58,000 bases of DNA, taken from positions 20,862,946-20,920,945 of the forward strand of contig CM043969.1 of the NCBI GenBank assembly GCA_014529385.2. The letters run 5' to 3'. The notes below the pieces were generated by a model, which made no database searches, was not told the DNA's origin, and saw only the letters and a program-made list of their open reading frames with translations. Shown here one piece after another: positions 12,001 to 21,823 of the stretch (position 1 is the stretch's first letter; the number at the start of each line of letters is the position of its first letter). The DNA is from Adiantum capillus-veneris. Taxonomy: Eukaryota > Streptophyta > Polypodiopsida > Polypodiales > Pteridaceae. The position numbers were made by a program, and so were the translations under genes.

Positions 12001-12269
12001 ATAAAGCCACGACCTCGAGTCTACTATCGACGACCGACACAGTGACTGATATGATGTATGACCTTTCATTGCAGCCTTCTCCAAAAGTGTTGCACCTCCT
12101 ATACCAGAGGATTATGTTTTTGCCTAGCTTCCACATGCAAACATTCGAAGAAGCTTTCTACACCGGCTTTTTCACCCACGAAAGCAAAATATTCGGCCCA
12201 ACCTTGACCATCGGCAACCTGCGATACGAATCACATTTGCAGATGCTCAAGACGACAGGACTTTATTAA
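9006..12269 (+). pseudogene. Long retrotransposon-borne ORF, coiled-coil, function unknown (broken)
   Basis: Three open stretches form one decayed reading frame of about 1,090 codons. 9006-10175 ends in TAG and the same frame stays open to 10628; coding then moves to frame 2 (about 10562-11338) and back to the first frame (11214-12269). The N-terminal third is globular (ITPQLIADALKL, TTPPHAIATTITWAL) and vaguely like ORF1 proteins of Athila-type elements. The middle is Glu/Lys/Arg-rich with long coiled-coil potential (about 10640-11300). The C-terminal third is globular with several Trp and Pro. No protease, RT, RNase H or integrase motif and no zinc knuckle is present. It sits between a palindrome-rich leader and a polypurine tract plus LTR, so it belongs to an LTR element. 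It may be an extra ORF or a non-autonomous element's only ORF. Confidence 0.6.
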
Positions 12270-12302
12270 CCAAGCAAAAAGGTCATGTCAGGGACGACAT
12301 GA

Positions 12303-12318
12303 ACGCGGAGGGGGGGAG
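12303..12318 (+). other. Polypurine tract before the 3' LTR
   Basis: Purine run containing GGAGGGGGGGAG, ending exactly where the LTR begins with TGTTGAGCG. It sets the element's plus orientation and the LTR boundary. Confidence 0.75.
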
Positions 12319-13195
12319 TGTTGAGCGAGCCAACAGAGGATCACACCCACATTTTTGCTCACACTCATCATTTTTGTAACCATTGATTGTAATAAATGTC
12401 TTTCCGACATTGATTTTGAATTGAGCCATTCATTAAGTAACGGGACTCAATTGAGTTTCCAGCTTGTAATCCCGAAGTAATTTCACTTGCTGATGTAATT
12501 AGTTAGAGATGTTCTCACCTCCAAGGCTGAGGTATATAAGCCAAAGTTTTTGTAACCTAAGGGGATTTAGATTATTAATCAAAGTGAGTTTTTGAGCGCC
12601 GTGACTGTGTCTGAGAGAGAGTGAGAGAGAGTCTTATCTACTTGCTACGCGAGCTACGGAGCCGCCATTGGAGAAGCGACACCGCCATTGTGTTAGCAAC
12701 GGCGAGAGCTACGCACTGATACCAAGAGTGCGCGCTATCGGCTTCTATGTGTGGTAAGTTCCTACGAGCTTCGGTGTGAGTTCTCTTCCAGCTCGTGTGT
12801 CGGAATAGAGCGTGCAGCATATCTATAGAACCACAACGAGTAGAGCTACGCATTAGTACCATCGGGGTCAAGTTTCGGTCACCTGTATTTTTCGGCATGT
12901 CTTCATATGCGTTTACCGCACGGAGTGATTATAGGTTGATTTTGCAGTTCACGTCTTTAGGGTGTTGTTCTTACCTAGTGCATAGACTTCCCCTTGAGTT
13001 TGAGATCGATTCAATGATTCTAGATCCTGTTTCGTATAGCATTCGTTCGTAGTACAGATTTTAGTCACTTGCGTATTTTAGAACTTAGATTTTATTTCCT
13101 TAGTAGTGATTGTCATTAGAAGGTCGAGTAGGTGATTTGACACCCACCTAGTTGTTTCCATGCGCCTGCGGGTCAAGCTTCGTCCTCGTCTAACA
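12319..13195 (+). repeat. 3' LTR (877 bp)
   Basis: Begins TGTTGAGCGAG and ends CTCGTCTAACA. The ends form an imperfect inverted repeat (TGTTGAGCGAG against TGTTAGACGAG), as LTR ends do. A polypurine tract precedes it directly. It holds an AATAAA at 12391-12396 and a TATA box at 12533-12540. No matching 5' LTR is in the window. Confidence 0.75.
12533..12540 (+). promoter_or_regulatory. TATA box in the LTR
   Basis: TATATAAG in the U3 part of the LTR, the expected core promoter of the element. Transcription would start about 30 bp downstream. Confidence 0.55.
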
Positions 13196-13234
13196 AATTC
13201 TGTTGTTGGTTGAGTTCTCGCTATTTAGCTTTCG

Positions 13235-14519
13235 CTAGCGGCGTAACCGCCTTAACACCAAGTAATCTTTGTACATATTTTGTTCGTTAAAAATTACATC
13301 CCTACTCCTTAAGATTTTACCATCTTCAGGATTCCATAGGCGATACCCAAAGTCTCCTTCTCCATAGCCAATGAAGAAACACTTTTTGGACTTTGCATCT
13401 ACCTTTGATCTTAGGCTTCTATCTATGTGCATGAAAGCCTCACACCCAAACACTTTGAGAAATGCATAATTCACCGGTTTACCTGTCCATGACTCTTCTG
13501 GAACTCCCCCATCCAATGCCGTTGAGGGTGACCGATTGATTAAGTACACAGACGTACTTACAGCTTCCGCCCAAAGCTCAAGCGGTAGGCTTGCATGTAG
13601 CCGCATGCTTCGTGCTCGTTCCATGATTGTCCTGTTCATCCTTTCCGAAATCCCATTTTGGTTAGGTGTCCTTGGGGTTGTCCTTTGCCTCCGAATGCCA
13701 TTGCTAGCACAAAAGCTTTCAAAAGCTTGGCTGCAATATTCGCCTCCATTGTCGGATCTGAGGCATTTAACCTTGGTACCTGTTTCATTCTCCACAAAGG
13801 CTTTCCACCTTTGAAATATGGAAAATACATCGGATTTATTCTTCATGACATAAACCCATTTTTTTCTAGTCGCATCGTCTATGAATGTTACATAGTACAA
13901 TGAGCCACCAAGTGATGGTGTACTTGCAGGACCCCAAACATCAGAATGAACCAACTCAAGTTTTTTATTTTTTCTTTCATTTCTTGATTTTTGAAATTTT
14001 ACCCTCTTTTGTTTACCATAAACACAATCTTCACAGAACTCTGATTCCACTTCTTTCAAACCTGGTAGAAGCTTCTTTGTTTGAAGGATTTGCATTCCTT
14101 TGGCACTCATATGCCCAAGTCGGTAGTGCCACACCGCACTGTCAACTTCTGTAGTTGCTGCACAAGCTGAAGGTTGCATGCTAACAGTACACAAGTAAAG
14201 TGTACCGACTTTTTCACCCTTGGCAACCACCAAAGATCCCTTTGAGATCTTCCACCGTTTGTTTCCGAATGCAATGTTGTGACCTTCATCGTCCAATTGT
14301 CCTGTAGAGATCAATTTTTTGCGAAGAGAAGGAACATGCCTAGCATCTTTAAGCTTCCATTCATTTCCGTTAGCAGTTTTGACAGAAACTGTACCTTTGT
14401 CGACAATCTCACAAGCTTCATCATCTCCCAAGTATACATACCCAAAATTACCTTTGGTGTAGTCTTGGAAATGTTGCTTGTGTGGTGTCACATGGAATGA
14501 AGCCCCGGAATCTACTATC
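13235..14519 (-). pseudogene. Copia protease - integrase (truncated pol)
   Basis: The protease motif VDSGASFHV lies at about 14487-14516 (DSGA 14501-14512), upstream of the first ATG in this frame. A gag-pre-integrase region and the HHCC zinc domain (WHYRLGH ... CEDCVYGK) follow. The integrase triad is in HSDVWGP, RSDNGGEY and SERMNRT. The frame ends just after the VIFNE motif that normally precedes the RT linker, so RT is absent. A frameshift separates this frame from gag. Length is about 430 residues, against roughly 1,300 for a full copia polyprotein. Confidence 0.88.
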
Positions 14520-15366
14520 CAGGAATTAGAGCATCTTGCTCTACTTTACCTGCCACATTGGCCTCCGATGTTGGCTTGTTGTCTTGAGACTCTATCTTCT
14601 TCTTCTTCTTGGACCATCAATCCTTCTTGACGTGGCCCTTCTTGCCGCAGTTCCAACATTCAAGAACTGACTTTGTGCGTGACTTGCTCCGCCTTGAGCG
14701 ATCACGACCCTTTTGGTTTTTGAACCTCTCCTTAAGCCTTCCTCTTGTTTCCACTGATAGTGCAGCACTTGATGATTCTCCTGTGCTTCTCCTTCGCATT
14801 TCCTTGCTTAGGAGAACACCCACAACATCATCAAACTTAAGAGTATTTGTGCCAGAGATAGAATTACTTACAGCCATCACAAGGCTGTCCCAACTATCCG
14901 GTAGAGATGATAGTATAAGGAGAGCTCGCACTTCGTCATCGAAATTGATTTTCACTGATCGAAGTTGACTTATGTTTGTGTTAAAGTCATTTAGGTGTTC
15001 TGCAACTGAACCATTCTCTGCCATCTTTAGATTGAACAAGCGCTTCATAAGAAATACCTTATTGGATGCCGATGGTTTCTCGCAAAAGTCGTCAAGTGAC
15101 TTCATCAAGTCCTCCGTGGTCTTCATCTCTGAAACATTGAAGGCCACCGTTGACGCCAAGCTTAACCGGATTGTTCCCAGTGCCTTTCGATCAAGGACAA
15201 TCCATGCTTCATCTGCCATTGTCGCGGGCTTCTTCGTAAGACCGCCTAGTGGCAAATAGAGGTCCTTCTGGTAGAGATAGTCTTCAATCTGCATCTTCCA
15301 ATGTTGGTAGTTTTTGCCGTTGAACTTCTCAATCTTGAGCTTCCCTTCCTCCGCCATAACTCCCAC
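14520..15366 (-). pseudogene. Copia gag, zinc knuckle interrupted by a stop
   Basis: Starts at 15366 (MGV...) or 15357 (MAEEGKLKIEKFNGKNY); the second fits the usual copia gag N-terminus better. It contains the gag core (VFLMKRLFNLKM, LLILSSLPDSWDSLVMAV) and ends in a zinc knuckle CWNCGKKGHVKKD followed by TGA. The fourth Cys codon (TGC) has become TGA at about 14617-14619, so the zinc site and the read-through to protease are lost. The sequence after the stop still translates to a Lys-rich linker before a frameshift into protease. Confidence 0.85.
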
Positions 15367-15416
15367 TCAATTCAAGGAATCCTTTCCTTGAGATAATTTA
15401 GCTACAAGCAAACCTT

Positions 15417-15428
15417 GCTCTAATACCA
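15417..15428 (-). other. Primer-binding site (initiator Met-tRNA) of the copia element
   Basis: The minus strand reads TGGTATTAGAGC, one base off the classic TGGTATCAGAGC, two bases inside the LTR end. It fixes the orientation and the LTR boundary. Confidence 0.8.
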
Positions 15429-15430
15429 GT

Positions 15431-16145
15431 TGTTAGGAAATAAGACGTAGCTAAATAGATAATTGAGTAGATTACTTAATGGAGAGAGAGAGATTTATAT
15501 ACACGAGATTATAGAGGAGAGAGAGAGAGAGAGAGAGTACACACGATATACGTGGTTCACCCAATGTGGGCTACGTCCACGGGAAAGCAGCCACTCAATG
15601 GCTTTAGTACTTCAAAACAAGAAGTAGTTTACAAAGGGATTATACCCTTAATGGAGCTCTCGCCTTGCTTCACTCTCACCACCTCACACTCACCTTGTTG
15701 CATCAACTTCACACTATAAAATGTGTGTAGAAATGGACTCCTTTTATAGGCCAAAAGGGCTGCCCTCTCTTATGAGAGACAGCCATGTGTAGCCGCCCTT
15801 GTGCGAATAAGTCCAAATCGGACCCTCCAATCCGCCCATGTGTGGCCGCCCTTGAGAAGACAAGTCCGCTTTTGAATTCGGCCACCGGCCACCGGCCATT
15901 GACTTCCGACCACCGGCCATCGGTCATTGACCACCAGCCACAGGCCAACCAACCGGTTGTTTTCTGACCACTTTCCAGCCGCCATCCGGCCATAATGTTC
16001 CGGTGAAAAAGAATATTCCGGCGAAAAAAAAGTCTCGGGGGCGTCCTTTAAAGTTGCCCCTGATTCTTGTCCGTGAAAATTTTGGTTTCCGGTGAGTGAT
16101 TTTCCTTCACGCACGATGGCTTCTCCTCATAATGGGGGCCTTACA
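15431..16145 (-). repeat. 5' LTR of the copia element (715 bp)
   Basis: Plus-strand ends are TGTTAGG and CCTTACA, giving TG...CA and a near-perfect 7-bp inverted repeat. The primer site adjoins the left end. A minus-strand TATAAAAG lies at 15741-15748. A short AG microsatellite lies near 15512-15536. The far LTR is missing, so neither identity nor target duplication can be scored. Confidence 0.75.
15741..15748 (-). promoter_or_regulatory. TATA box of the copia LTR
   Basis: TATAAAAG on the minus strand inside the LTR, well placed for a transcript running leftward through the primer site and gag. Confidence 0.6.
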
Positions 16146-16375
16146 AATGTGCGCTTTTACCACAAAAAATTACAAGGGTAAATCAGGCTCCATACTTAAC
16201 ACAGCTCCACTATCCTGTCTACCTCTCTACCTCTCACTCCTCTCTTTCTCTATCTCCACTATCAAAGACACCATAGCCACCATAGGCAGCTCACCTCACC
16301 CTCCCCTCAGCTCCTCATTCTATCTCCACATTACTCAACTCTTTCAAATCCCTTCCTAAGCCCAATTTCCCAAGC

Positions 16376-17565
16376 ATGTCCACGCATAGACGGCCTAAAC
16401 CAGAGATAGAGGAGATTGTGTTGCACAACAGAAAAGACTCAGAGGGGGTATGGATCCCACAAGTGTTCAAGAAGGGTGCATGGATCTTCATGCAACCCTC
16501 ACGTGTTGGATCTCACCGCGTACGGTGTCGAGGCGTATTGGAACGTCATTGGAAGGGCCGGCTATTGACATTCAAAGAAACAAAGTCCGGAATGGTGGCC
16601 ATCGTGCAACACGTCTACAGTGCAGCTGAGCTCCACCTCAAGAGAGATTCTACTCAATTTGCACCTCATTGTAAGTTTTCATGGTTTAGCTATCCTATGC
16701 ATATGTCATGTTTACGTTTATGTGATCATTATGTTTAGCTAAGGACATTTATAAATATGTTTTTCCATCCAGCTTAGTTGAGGAGCAGCCGCTTGAGTGC
16801 CTCTCAGGCACGTTCATGGTTGTGCATGCTCACATTGGGGAGCTTATGTTTCCTAATGTTTTATCGAAAAAACTTACCGAGCAGCGAATATTCATGTACT
16901 CCCACAAGTACGTGGTGCCGAAGTCAAGCCAAAGCTATGGTAGGTTAGAAGCCGTGGAGACACCCTCATTGCAGAGTGTAGAATGGCCAACTCCAGACCA
17001 TTGGGCTTTGCTTTCTTTCAAGCGTAAGGTACTGCAAGATTTCCAAGGGTCCCTAAAGTTTGGTAAGGCAACCAGATCAGTGGGTCTCAGTTGGCATTGT
17101 CCCATTCATTTGTTTGTGCATGCATTCCGCTCTCTATCGATTGTAGAAACACCAACAATGTTTGTTTTCAAAGAAGTTGACATAGATGCAATGGACACCA
17201 TTCTAGGTGTCAATTGGGGCTATGTTGACGGTTTGCATGATGGTGACCGTTATAAATGCAATGTGTCCCCCACACAGCTTTGCCTTCGGTATTTGAAAGC
17301 AAGGTGCACCTTGTATGCACGGTTTAGCTATGAGAGGTGGATGCACAAACGTGGCGAATGGATACCCTTGCAGCTGACAGCCAAAGAGATTCAATCCTTT
17401 GAAATTCGTGTCCGCATGCCCAATAACGAGGTGGAGGTGGTTGCAGTGAATCCGCATTGGACTCTTGCCAATCTTCGGGAACACTTTGTCATAATGGGAT
17501 TCGAGGATGTCGGTAATGCAAGTTTCAAACTAGAAAAACGCAAGGTCTACTTTGTGCTTCCTTAG
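16376..17565 (+). CDS. Unknown two-exon gene, about 360 aa
   Basis: Exon 1 is 16376-16670 and exon 2 is 16778-17565, with a GT-AG intron of 107 nt (GTAAGTTTT donor, CTTAG acceptor) that keeps the frame. The nearer AG at 16771-16772 would give an immediate stop, so it is rejected. I do not recognise the family. The protein has many Trp, His and Cys and no signal peptide or membrane segment. The last 55 residues alternate in a way that could be a small beta-grasp fold (EIRVRMPNNEVEVVAV, then an amphipathic helix). The leader is CT-rich, like many plant 5' UTRs. There is no break in the frame, unlike its neighbours. The copia LTR sits about 230 bp upstream and may have replaced the promoter. Confidence 0.65.
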
Positions 17566-17856
17566 CTACCTTTTCTTATTTTCTGTGGGTTTTTGTATTT
17601 TGATTGCCCATTTTTGGTTGTATAGATTGGAAGGTGGATGGAGGCCACTATGCTTGTTTACAAAGATTGGGCTACATACGAAATCATCTTGTCTAAGTGA
17701 ATTGGCTTGTAACTTTAATCATTTATATATTGGATATTTTATTAAAGATTTTGAAAAGTTTTAAGGTGTTGTACTTGATTTTGTACTTGAGTTTTAAGGT
17801 GGTGTAAATTTATTTTTTAAATCCATATTTTTTATTTTTTCGAGATAGAATATGTC

Positions 17857-17864
17857 TATATAAG
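17857..17864 (+). promoter_or_regulatory. TATA box for the gene at 17945
   Basis: TATATAAG followed by a short inverted repeat (GGAGG...CCTCC). It lies 81 bp before the chosen ATG and 38 bp before an earlier in-frame ATG at 17903. Confidence 0.5.
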
Positions 17865-17944
17865 GAGGACCACCTCCTCATTTCACCATTTTCATCCCAG
17901 CATTGCAGAGAGACCTAGCATACCCAATCACGCAAAGAGAAGAC

Positions 17945-19486
17945 ATGGCTTCTACTAGTGCTTTAGATGCATTCCTTACTGAGGTTGGGCATGCAAATCA
18001 CCCTGAGCTTCAAGCATTTTTCACAAACCAACCCGATTTGGAAACCACCTTGACCCTCCACTCTCAATCTCTTGAGCACATTACTTCATACATTTCCTCG
18101 TGCATGGGGAGATTCATTGTTGAGTTACCAAACCGACCAGGGCAATGGGTCCCTGAAGGCCTTCTCCACCATATCTACCAAGGGGACAGGCCATTTCATC
18201 AGCGACTTGCACGCTTTGCCACCATAGCACAACCCGTTGGACAATATGTGCGGCTTGAAGCTGATGATGTGCGAGCAATGCGTAAGGGAAGGATCGGAAA
18301 CACTTTTTTCTCTGTTCAGGCCATAATGATCTTCCTCCTTCACGAGTGCCCAGCAGGCCCTGACGTAGTGCTACCTCACTTGCAGATCGGCGGGGTATTG
18401 GCTGATGTGAAGGACCCCAAGCCCGCGGCCATTGACGCTTGCCTTGACCTACCCTGTAGGGATTCAAGGCCTCTTGGAGGCCTCTCCATCAGTCGGTTCA
18501 TCCTCGGGACCGCCAGAAGGAACCACCACTCGGGATGCCATCCCTGAGGTAGAGAATACCTGCTTCTCCTCCATTGTGGTGGGTGGGGAGGAGTTTGTGT
18601 TTATGCACGATCTGGAGAAATTTTTTGAGCTTCGCATGGATGAGTGTTTCACCATCCTCGATGCCCATGGAAAGTTTGAGCTTGATACCACGACCTCCCA
18701 TGACGATGATCTCCTACTGCCCATGGGGAATACTTTGGCGGACACAGTGGCGATCGCACAAGCCGAGGTGGCAGCGGCCGAGCAGGCCAAGGTCTCTGAG
18801 GAGGAGTTTGTGGCCGTGCAAGCCATGTGTCTGGCTAAACGCGCAAGAGTGGATTCACCACCACCTGCTGCAACACCTGTTTTGCTTGATCCAAAGGGAA
18901 AGTCAAGCGTGGATCATTACTTGCACCCGGATGCCGATGAGGAGGATCGTAGACAAGAGGTATAGATGCTCACTTACATTTGATTGTTACAAATGATTTT
19001 TTTAATGTTATATCATAATTCTGTGCCATATCTCAGAAAACCTATGTTCTGCAGGATGTTCTGGAGGTTGACGCCTGGGCGCAACGGTCAGGGGGGAGGA
19101 GGACGTCGTTCGAACCTCAAGCGGCACTTGCTCACTACCTCGGCACACTTCCCACTGGTGTCGTGGTGTTTGTCCATGCCGACTACTCTCCCAATGGTCG
19201 CTACAACATTTTTGCTCTCCGTTCACTCTTCAAGGCGTTGTGTTTAACAACACTTGCCCAAACGGCCAACCTTGTAGTGCTTGTAAAGAAAGATTTTGCA
19301 ATATCCACTTTCGGTGTAAACTTTCGCGGGCGCCTTATTGCCCATGTCGGCATGAACCAAGCTATAGGGGTTAATGACACCCAAGAAATCACAACCACTT
19401 TACTTAACAGGGAGCCACCCCAAAAGGCCAAGCGCCAGAAAATTGTAATTAGAAAGATCCTAAAGCAAAAGCCGGATATCATGTAA
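17945..19486 (+). pseudogene. Unknown two-exon gene with a probable frameshift
   Basis: I chose the ATG at 17945 (MASTSALDAFL) because the earlier one at 17903 would leave too short a leader after the TATA box. Coding runs in frame 2 to about 18440, then in frame 3 (to 18959). No intron I tried joins these frames, so a 1-nt indel near 18440-18460 is likely. A clean GT-AG intron (18960-19054, acceptor TTCTGCAG) leads to the last exon, 19055-19486. The total is about 480 residues. The middle is acidic and Ala/Glu-rich; the last exon has a beta-rich core (LPTGVVVFVHADYSPNGRY) and a basic end (KAKRQKIVIRKILKQK). I do not recognise the family. The gene is on the same strand as 16376 and 380 bp after it. 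Confidence 0.5.
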
Positions 19487-19722
19487 AGCATTGATTTCTT
19501 TAATGAAACTACTTTTTGCTGTCTATGACTCTCTTTCTTGCAAGGTTTTGAATTTCTTATATGTTGGGCTTCCATTGTGTATGAGAAGCACCATAATTTT
19601 TGCTATCACTACTAAAGGGTTTGGCAGGCATTAAAATTTAAAAAATGTATATTTTGTCATTTCTAGGCTTCCAAAGTTATGTATGTGCCTAGTAAAGGGC
19701 TTGGAAGTGCCTAAACAATGCT

Positions 19723-19788
19723 GCCACAAGGGCACGCATTAGGGCTTTCCATCAGTAGATGAAGTGTGCAAATGCGCGCCCTTGTGGC
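19723..19788. repeat. Hairpin 1, 18-bp stem
   Basis: Arms GCCACAAGGGCACGCATT (19723-19740) and AATGCGCGCCCTTGTGGC (19771-19788) pair with one mismatch around a 30-nt loop. The stem sequence matches hairpin 2. It lies 237 bp after the plus-strand gene. Confidence 0.85.
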
Positions 19789-19810
19789 TGATGAATTTGG
19801 ACACATCTAA

Positions 19811-20144
19811 GAGCATACCCAAGTACAAAACAGAGTTTCAAGGCATTAATACCCAGTTGCAAAAGAGAAACACATGGATACCCAGGTAACCTAAAGCCCA
19901 TCTTGCCCCAGATACCTAAAGATGTATTAACAAACCACAAAACTGTGGCAATATCTAAACCCTTCTTGGAGAATAGGAGCATATCCAGTTACAAAACAGA
20001 GTGAGAAGACAATAATACCCAGCTGCAAAATAGGAAGACATGGATACCCAGGTAACCTTAAGCCCATCTTGCGCCAGATACCTAAATTTGTATTAACAAA
20101 CCACAAGAGTAAACTTTGTGACAATATCTAAGCCCTTTCTGGAG
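19811..20144. repeat. Tandem duplication, two copies of about 165 bp
   Basis: Copy one is about 19811-19971 and copy two about 19977-20144. Both run from GAGCATA through ACAAAACAGAG, GGATACCCAGGTAACC and GTATTAACAAACCACAA to a GGAG end. It sits between the two hairpins. No ORF is shared between the copies. Confidence 0.8.
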
Positions 20145-20284
20145 TTTAGGACTGACATGGACTAAGGGGGGATGAATTCCAACAGAATCTATGCTAATTG
20201 AAGCATTGAAGCAAACAAAACATACTTATTGCTTGTCAAAATTGTCTGGAAACCACTGGAGAGTGTCAGCAAAGCACTAGGAGA

Positions 20285-20358
20285 GGCTGCCACAAGGGCG
20301 CGCATTATGTCCATCCATAGGCCTCTGGAAGCCCCAAATGCGCGCCCTTGTGGCAGCC
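20285..20358. repeat. Hairpin 2, 22-bp perfect stem
   Basis: Arms at 20285-20306 and 20337-20358 are exact reverse complements (GGCTGCCACAAGGGCGCGCA plus TT) around a 30-nt loop. Same stem family as hairpin 1; the loops share CCATC only. Possible roles are a small MITE, a bidirectional 3'-end signal or a binding site. Confidence 0.9.
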
Positions 20359-20605
20359 AACTTGGGGGCATTCCAAGCCATTTTGAACACTTTGTAGATG
20401 TTTTTGCCATGCAATAGTGAGTCACATAGCATGGATACATCAGGAAGTGCATGCCCCACTTAGCCAAGGTGCTAAACGTAGGCAATTTTTCACAATAACA
20501 AGCTAATGGCTACATACATACAATAGAAGGTAGACAAAACTTGAGCCACTGCTACATTGCATGGTGCAGAATTAAAACAATACATTGCGCACTTGGGTTT
20601 ACAAT

Positions 20606-20694
20606 AAAAGACGCTTATATTCAAATTCTTCCCAATACAATGCACAGAGTGGGATATAGAATCAAAAGACGCTTGTATTCAAATTCTTCCCAAT
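20606..20694. repeat. Direct repeat of 31 bp
   Basis: 20606-20636 and 20664-20694 match at 30 of 31 bases (AAAAGACGCTTATATTCAAA start). It lies just downstream of the H3-like gene's stop. Confidence 0.85.
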
Positions 20695-20738
20695 CTTGGA
20701 GTTCCGTAAATACAAAAAGGTTGATGCCTAATTACAAG

Positions 20739-21601
20739 CTACTCCTCATGGCGCAAACGGCGAGCAAGCTGTATATCCTTGGGCATAATGGTTACACGCT
20801 TTGCATGGATGGCACAGAGGTTAGAATCCTCGAATATGCCAGTTAAATATTGCTCTGCTGCCTCTTGGACTGCCTCTATGGCCACGGCGCCCATCCGAAA
20901 CTGAGTGTTGTACAATTGCAAAACCTCCTTGCATAGCCTTGCAAAAGGGGCCCTCCGAATCAAGAGCTCGGTGCTCTTTTGATAGTGTCGAATCTCCGTA
21001 AAAGCACGGCTGCGCTTTCGTACCTTCTAAGGTCGACGTGGAGGTGCATTTTTGGCACGAGTCGGGGCAGCTTGCTTCCTCTTCTTGTAGACAATGCTCT
21101 TTCTCTTTTTTTCTGCACAGACACTTCCAACACCTCATAATCGGATTCCACCCACTCTCCATCTGATTCGTGCTCTTCACTATCGACCGGATGTGATGGT
21201 GTAGGTCCACTCCCTTTAGGAAGTGTCTTACCCCCAATAGACATGTGAGCCTGATAAGTTTGTATTTGGACGCCAACCCATGGGGCATCTTCATCCGTTT
21301 GTGTCTCTTTGGAGCCTTCTGACGGCTGCTTTTGGCTGTTTGTTTCTTTGCCCTGGTCGCTCTCATCCTCCTTGTTGCCATCAGAATCGTTGGAGTCTGA
21401 TGAATAGACAACAAGACGATGCTTCCATCTCTCTTTTGCTGCTGTAGAGGACTGGCCATGCTGATTTGAAGCTCTAGCTTCTTCTATGTGGACTTCACCT
21501 TGAGCATGTGAAGTTCTAGCTTCTATTGCTGTACCTTTGAGTCGTTGGCCATCGGGCCCCTCTGGATATGCAATCCTAGCCGTTTTTTTTGTTCGTTCCA
21601 T
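20739..21601 (-). pseudogene. Divergent histone H3-like gene with long acidic tail insertion (broken)
   Basis: The start codon is at 21601-21599. The first residues, MERTKKTARIA, match the H3 tail MARTKQTARKS. About 150 extra residues follow, Ser/Asp/Glu-rich (YSSDSNDSDGNKEDESD). The H3 core resumes: a basic stretch (KKRKQAAPTRAK, APPRRP), the alpha-N helix [36 protein letters not shown] and the end [19 protein letters not shown], stopping at 20739. Loop 1 has the canonical length, without the insertion usual in CENH3. Two lesions: a frame change at the 7-T run 21106-21112 and an in-frame TAG at 21027-21029. H3 K9 and S10 are replaced (I, A) while K4 is kept. No intron is needed. It would be a nucleosome component; whether it ever replaced host H3 is unknown. 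Confidence 0.9.
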
Positions 21602-21823
21602 GGTTGCACCTAGTAGGGAAGATGACAAAATGAGCCCCTTCAACCTTTAAATGAGTTTTTTTGAGATTTGGGCCCTTTCACACTATGCGGCCAATTGAGT
21701 GAAACTCAAATAAAGCAATTGAATTGAATAACTAAACCAGGATCATGCGGATGGCTGACGTGACGCCCAAACGCTGCCTTTTCGATATTTAGTTGCACGC
21801 CAAGCTTCGTGGCCGAGGGACGC

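Larger units (their letters stand above)
13235..16145 (-). mobile_element. Ty1/copia retrotransposon, 5' half only
   Basis: Read on the minus strand: 5' LTR (16145-15431), primer site, gag, protease and integrase. The sequence stops shortly after integrase, so RT, RNase H and the 3' LTR are missing. The cut end abuts the downstream flank of the LTR that ends at 13195. The copia promoter and LTR now lie directly upstream of the plus-strand gene at 16376. Confidence 0.88.

Noticed and set aside
6253-13195. Elements A and the LTR at 12319 as one very long element
   Set aside because: The stretch after 6253 matches the 3' region of copy C, which ends without the later ORF; a polypurine tract already lies at 6223. 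It cannot be fully excluded, but two elements fit better.
13242-13252. Shared TAAGGCGGTTAC-like sequence with 46397 as a junction signal
   Set aside because: About a dozen bases in unrelated contexts; likely chance.
18395-18492. A short intron to explain the frame change in the gene at 17945
   Set aside because: Donor-acceptor pairs tried here either fail to join the two frames or give an intron of only 37 nt, so a frameshift is simpler.
20739-21601. Calling the H3-like gene a CENH3
   Set aside because: Loop 1 has canonical length and the C-terminal part is H3-like, so the usual CENH3 marks are missing; the divergence alone does not decide it.
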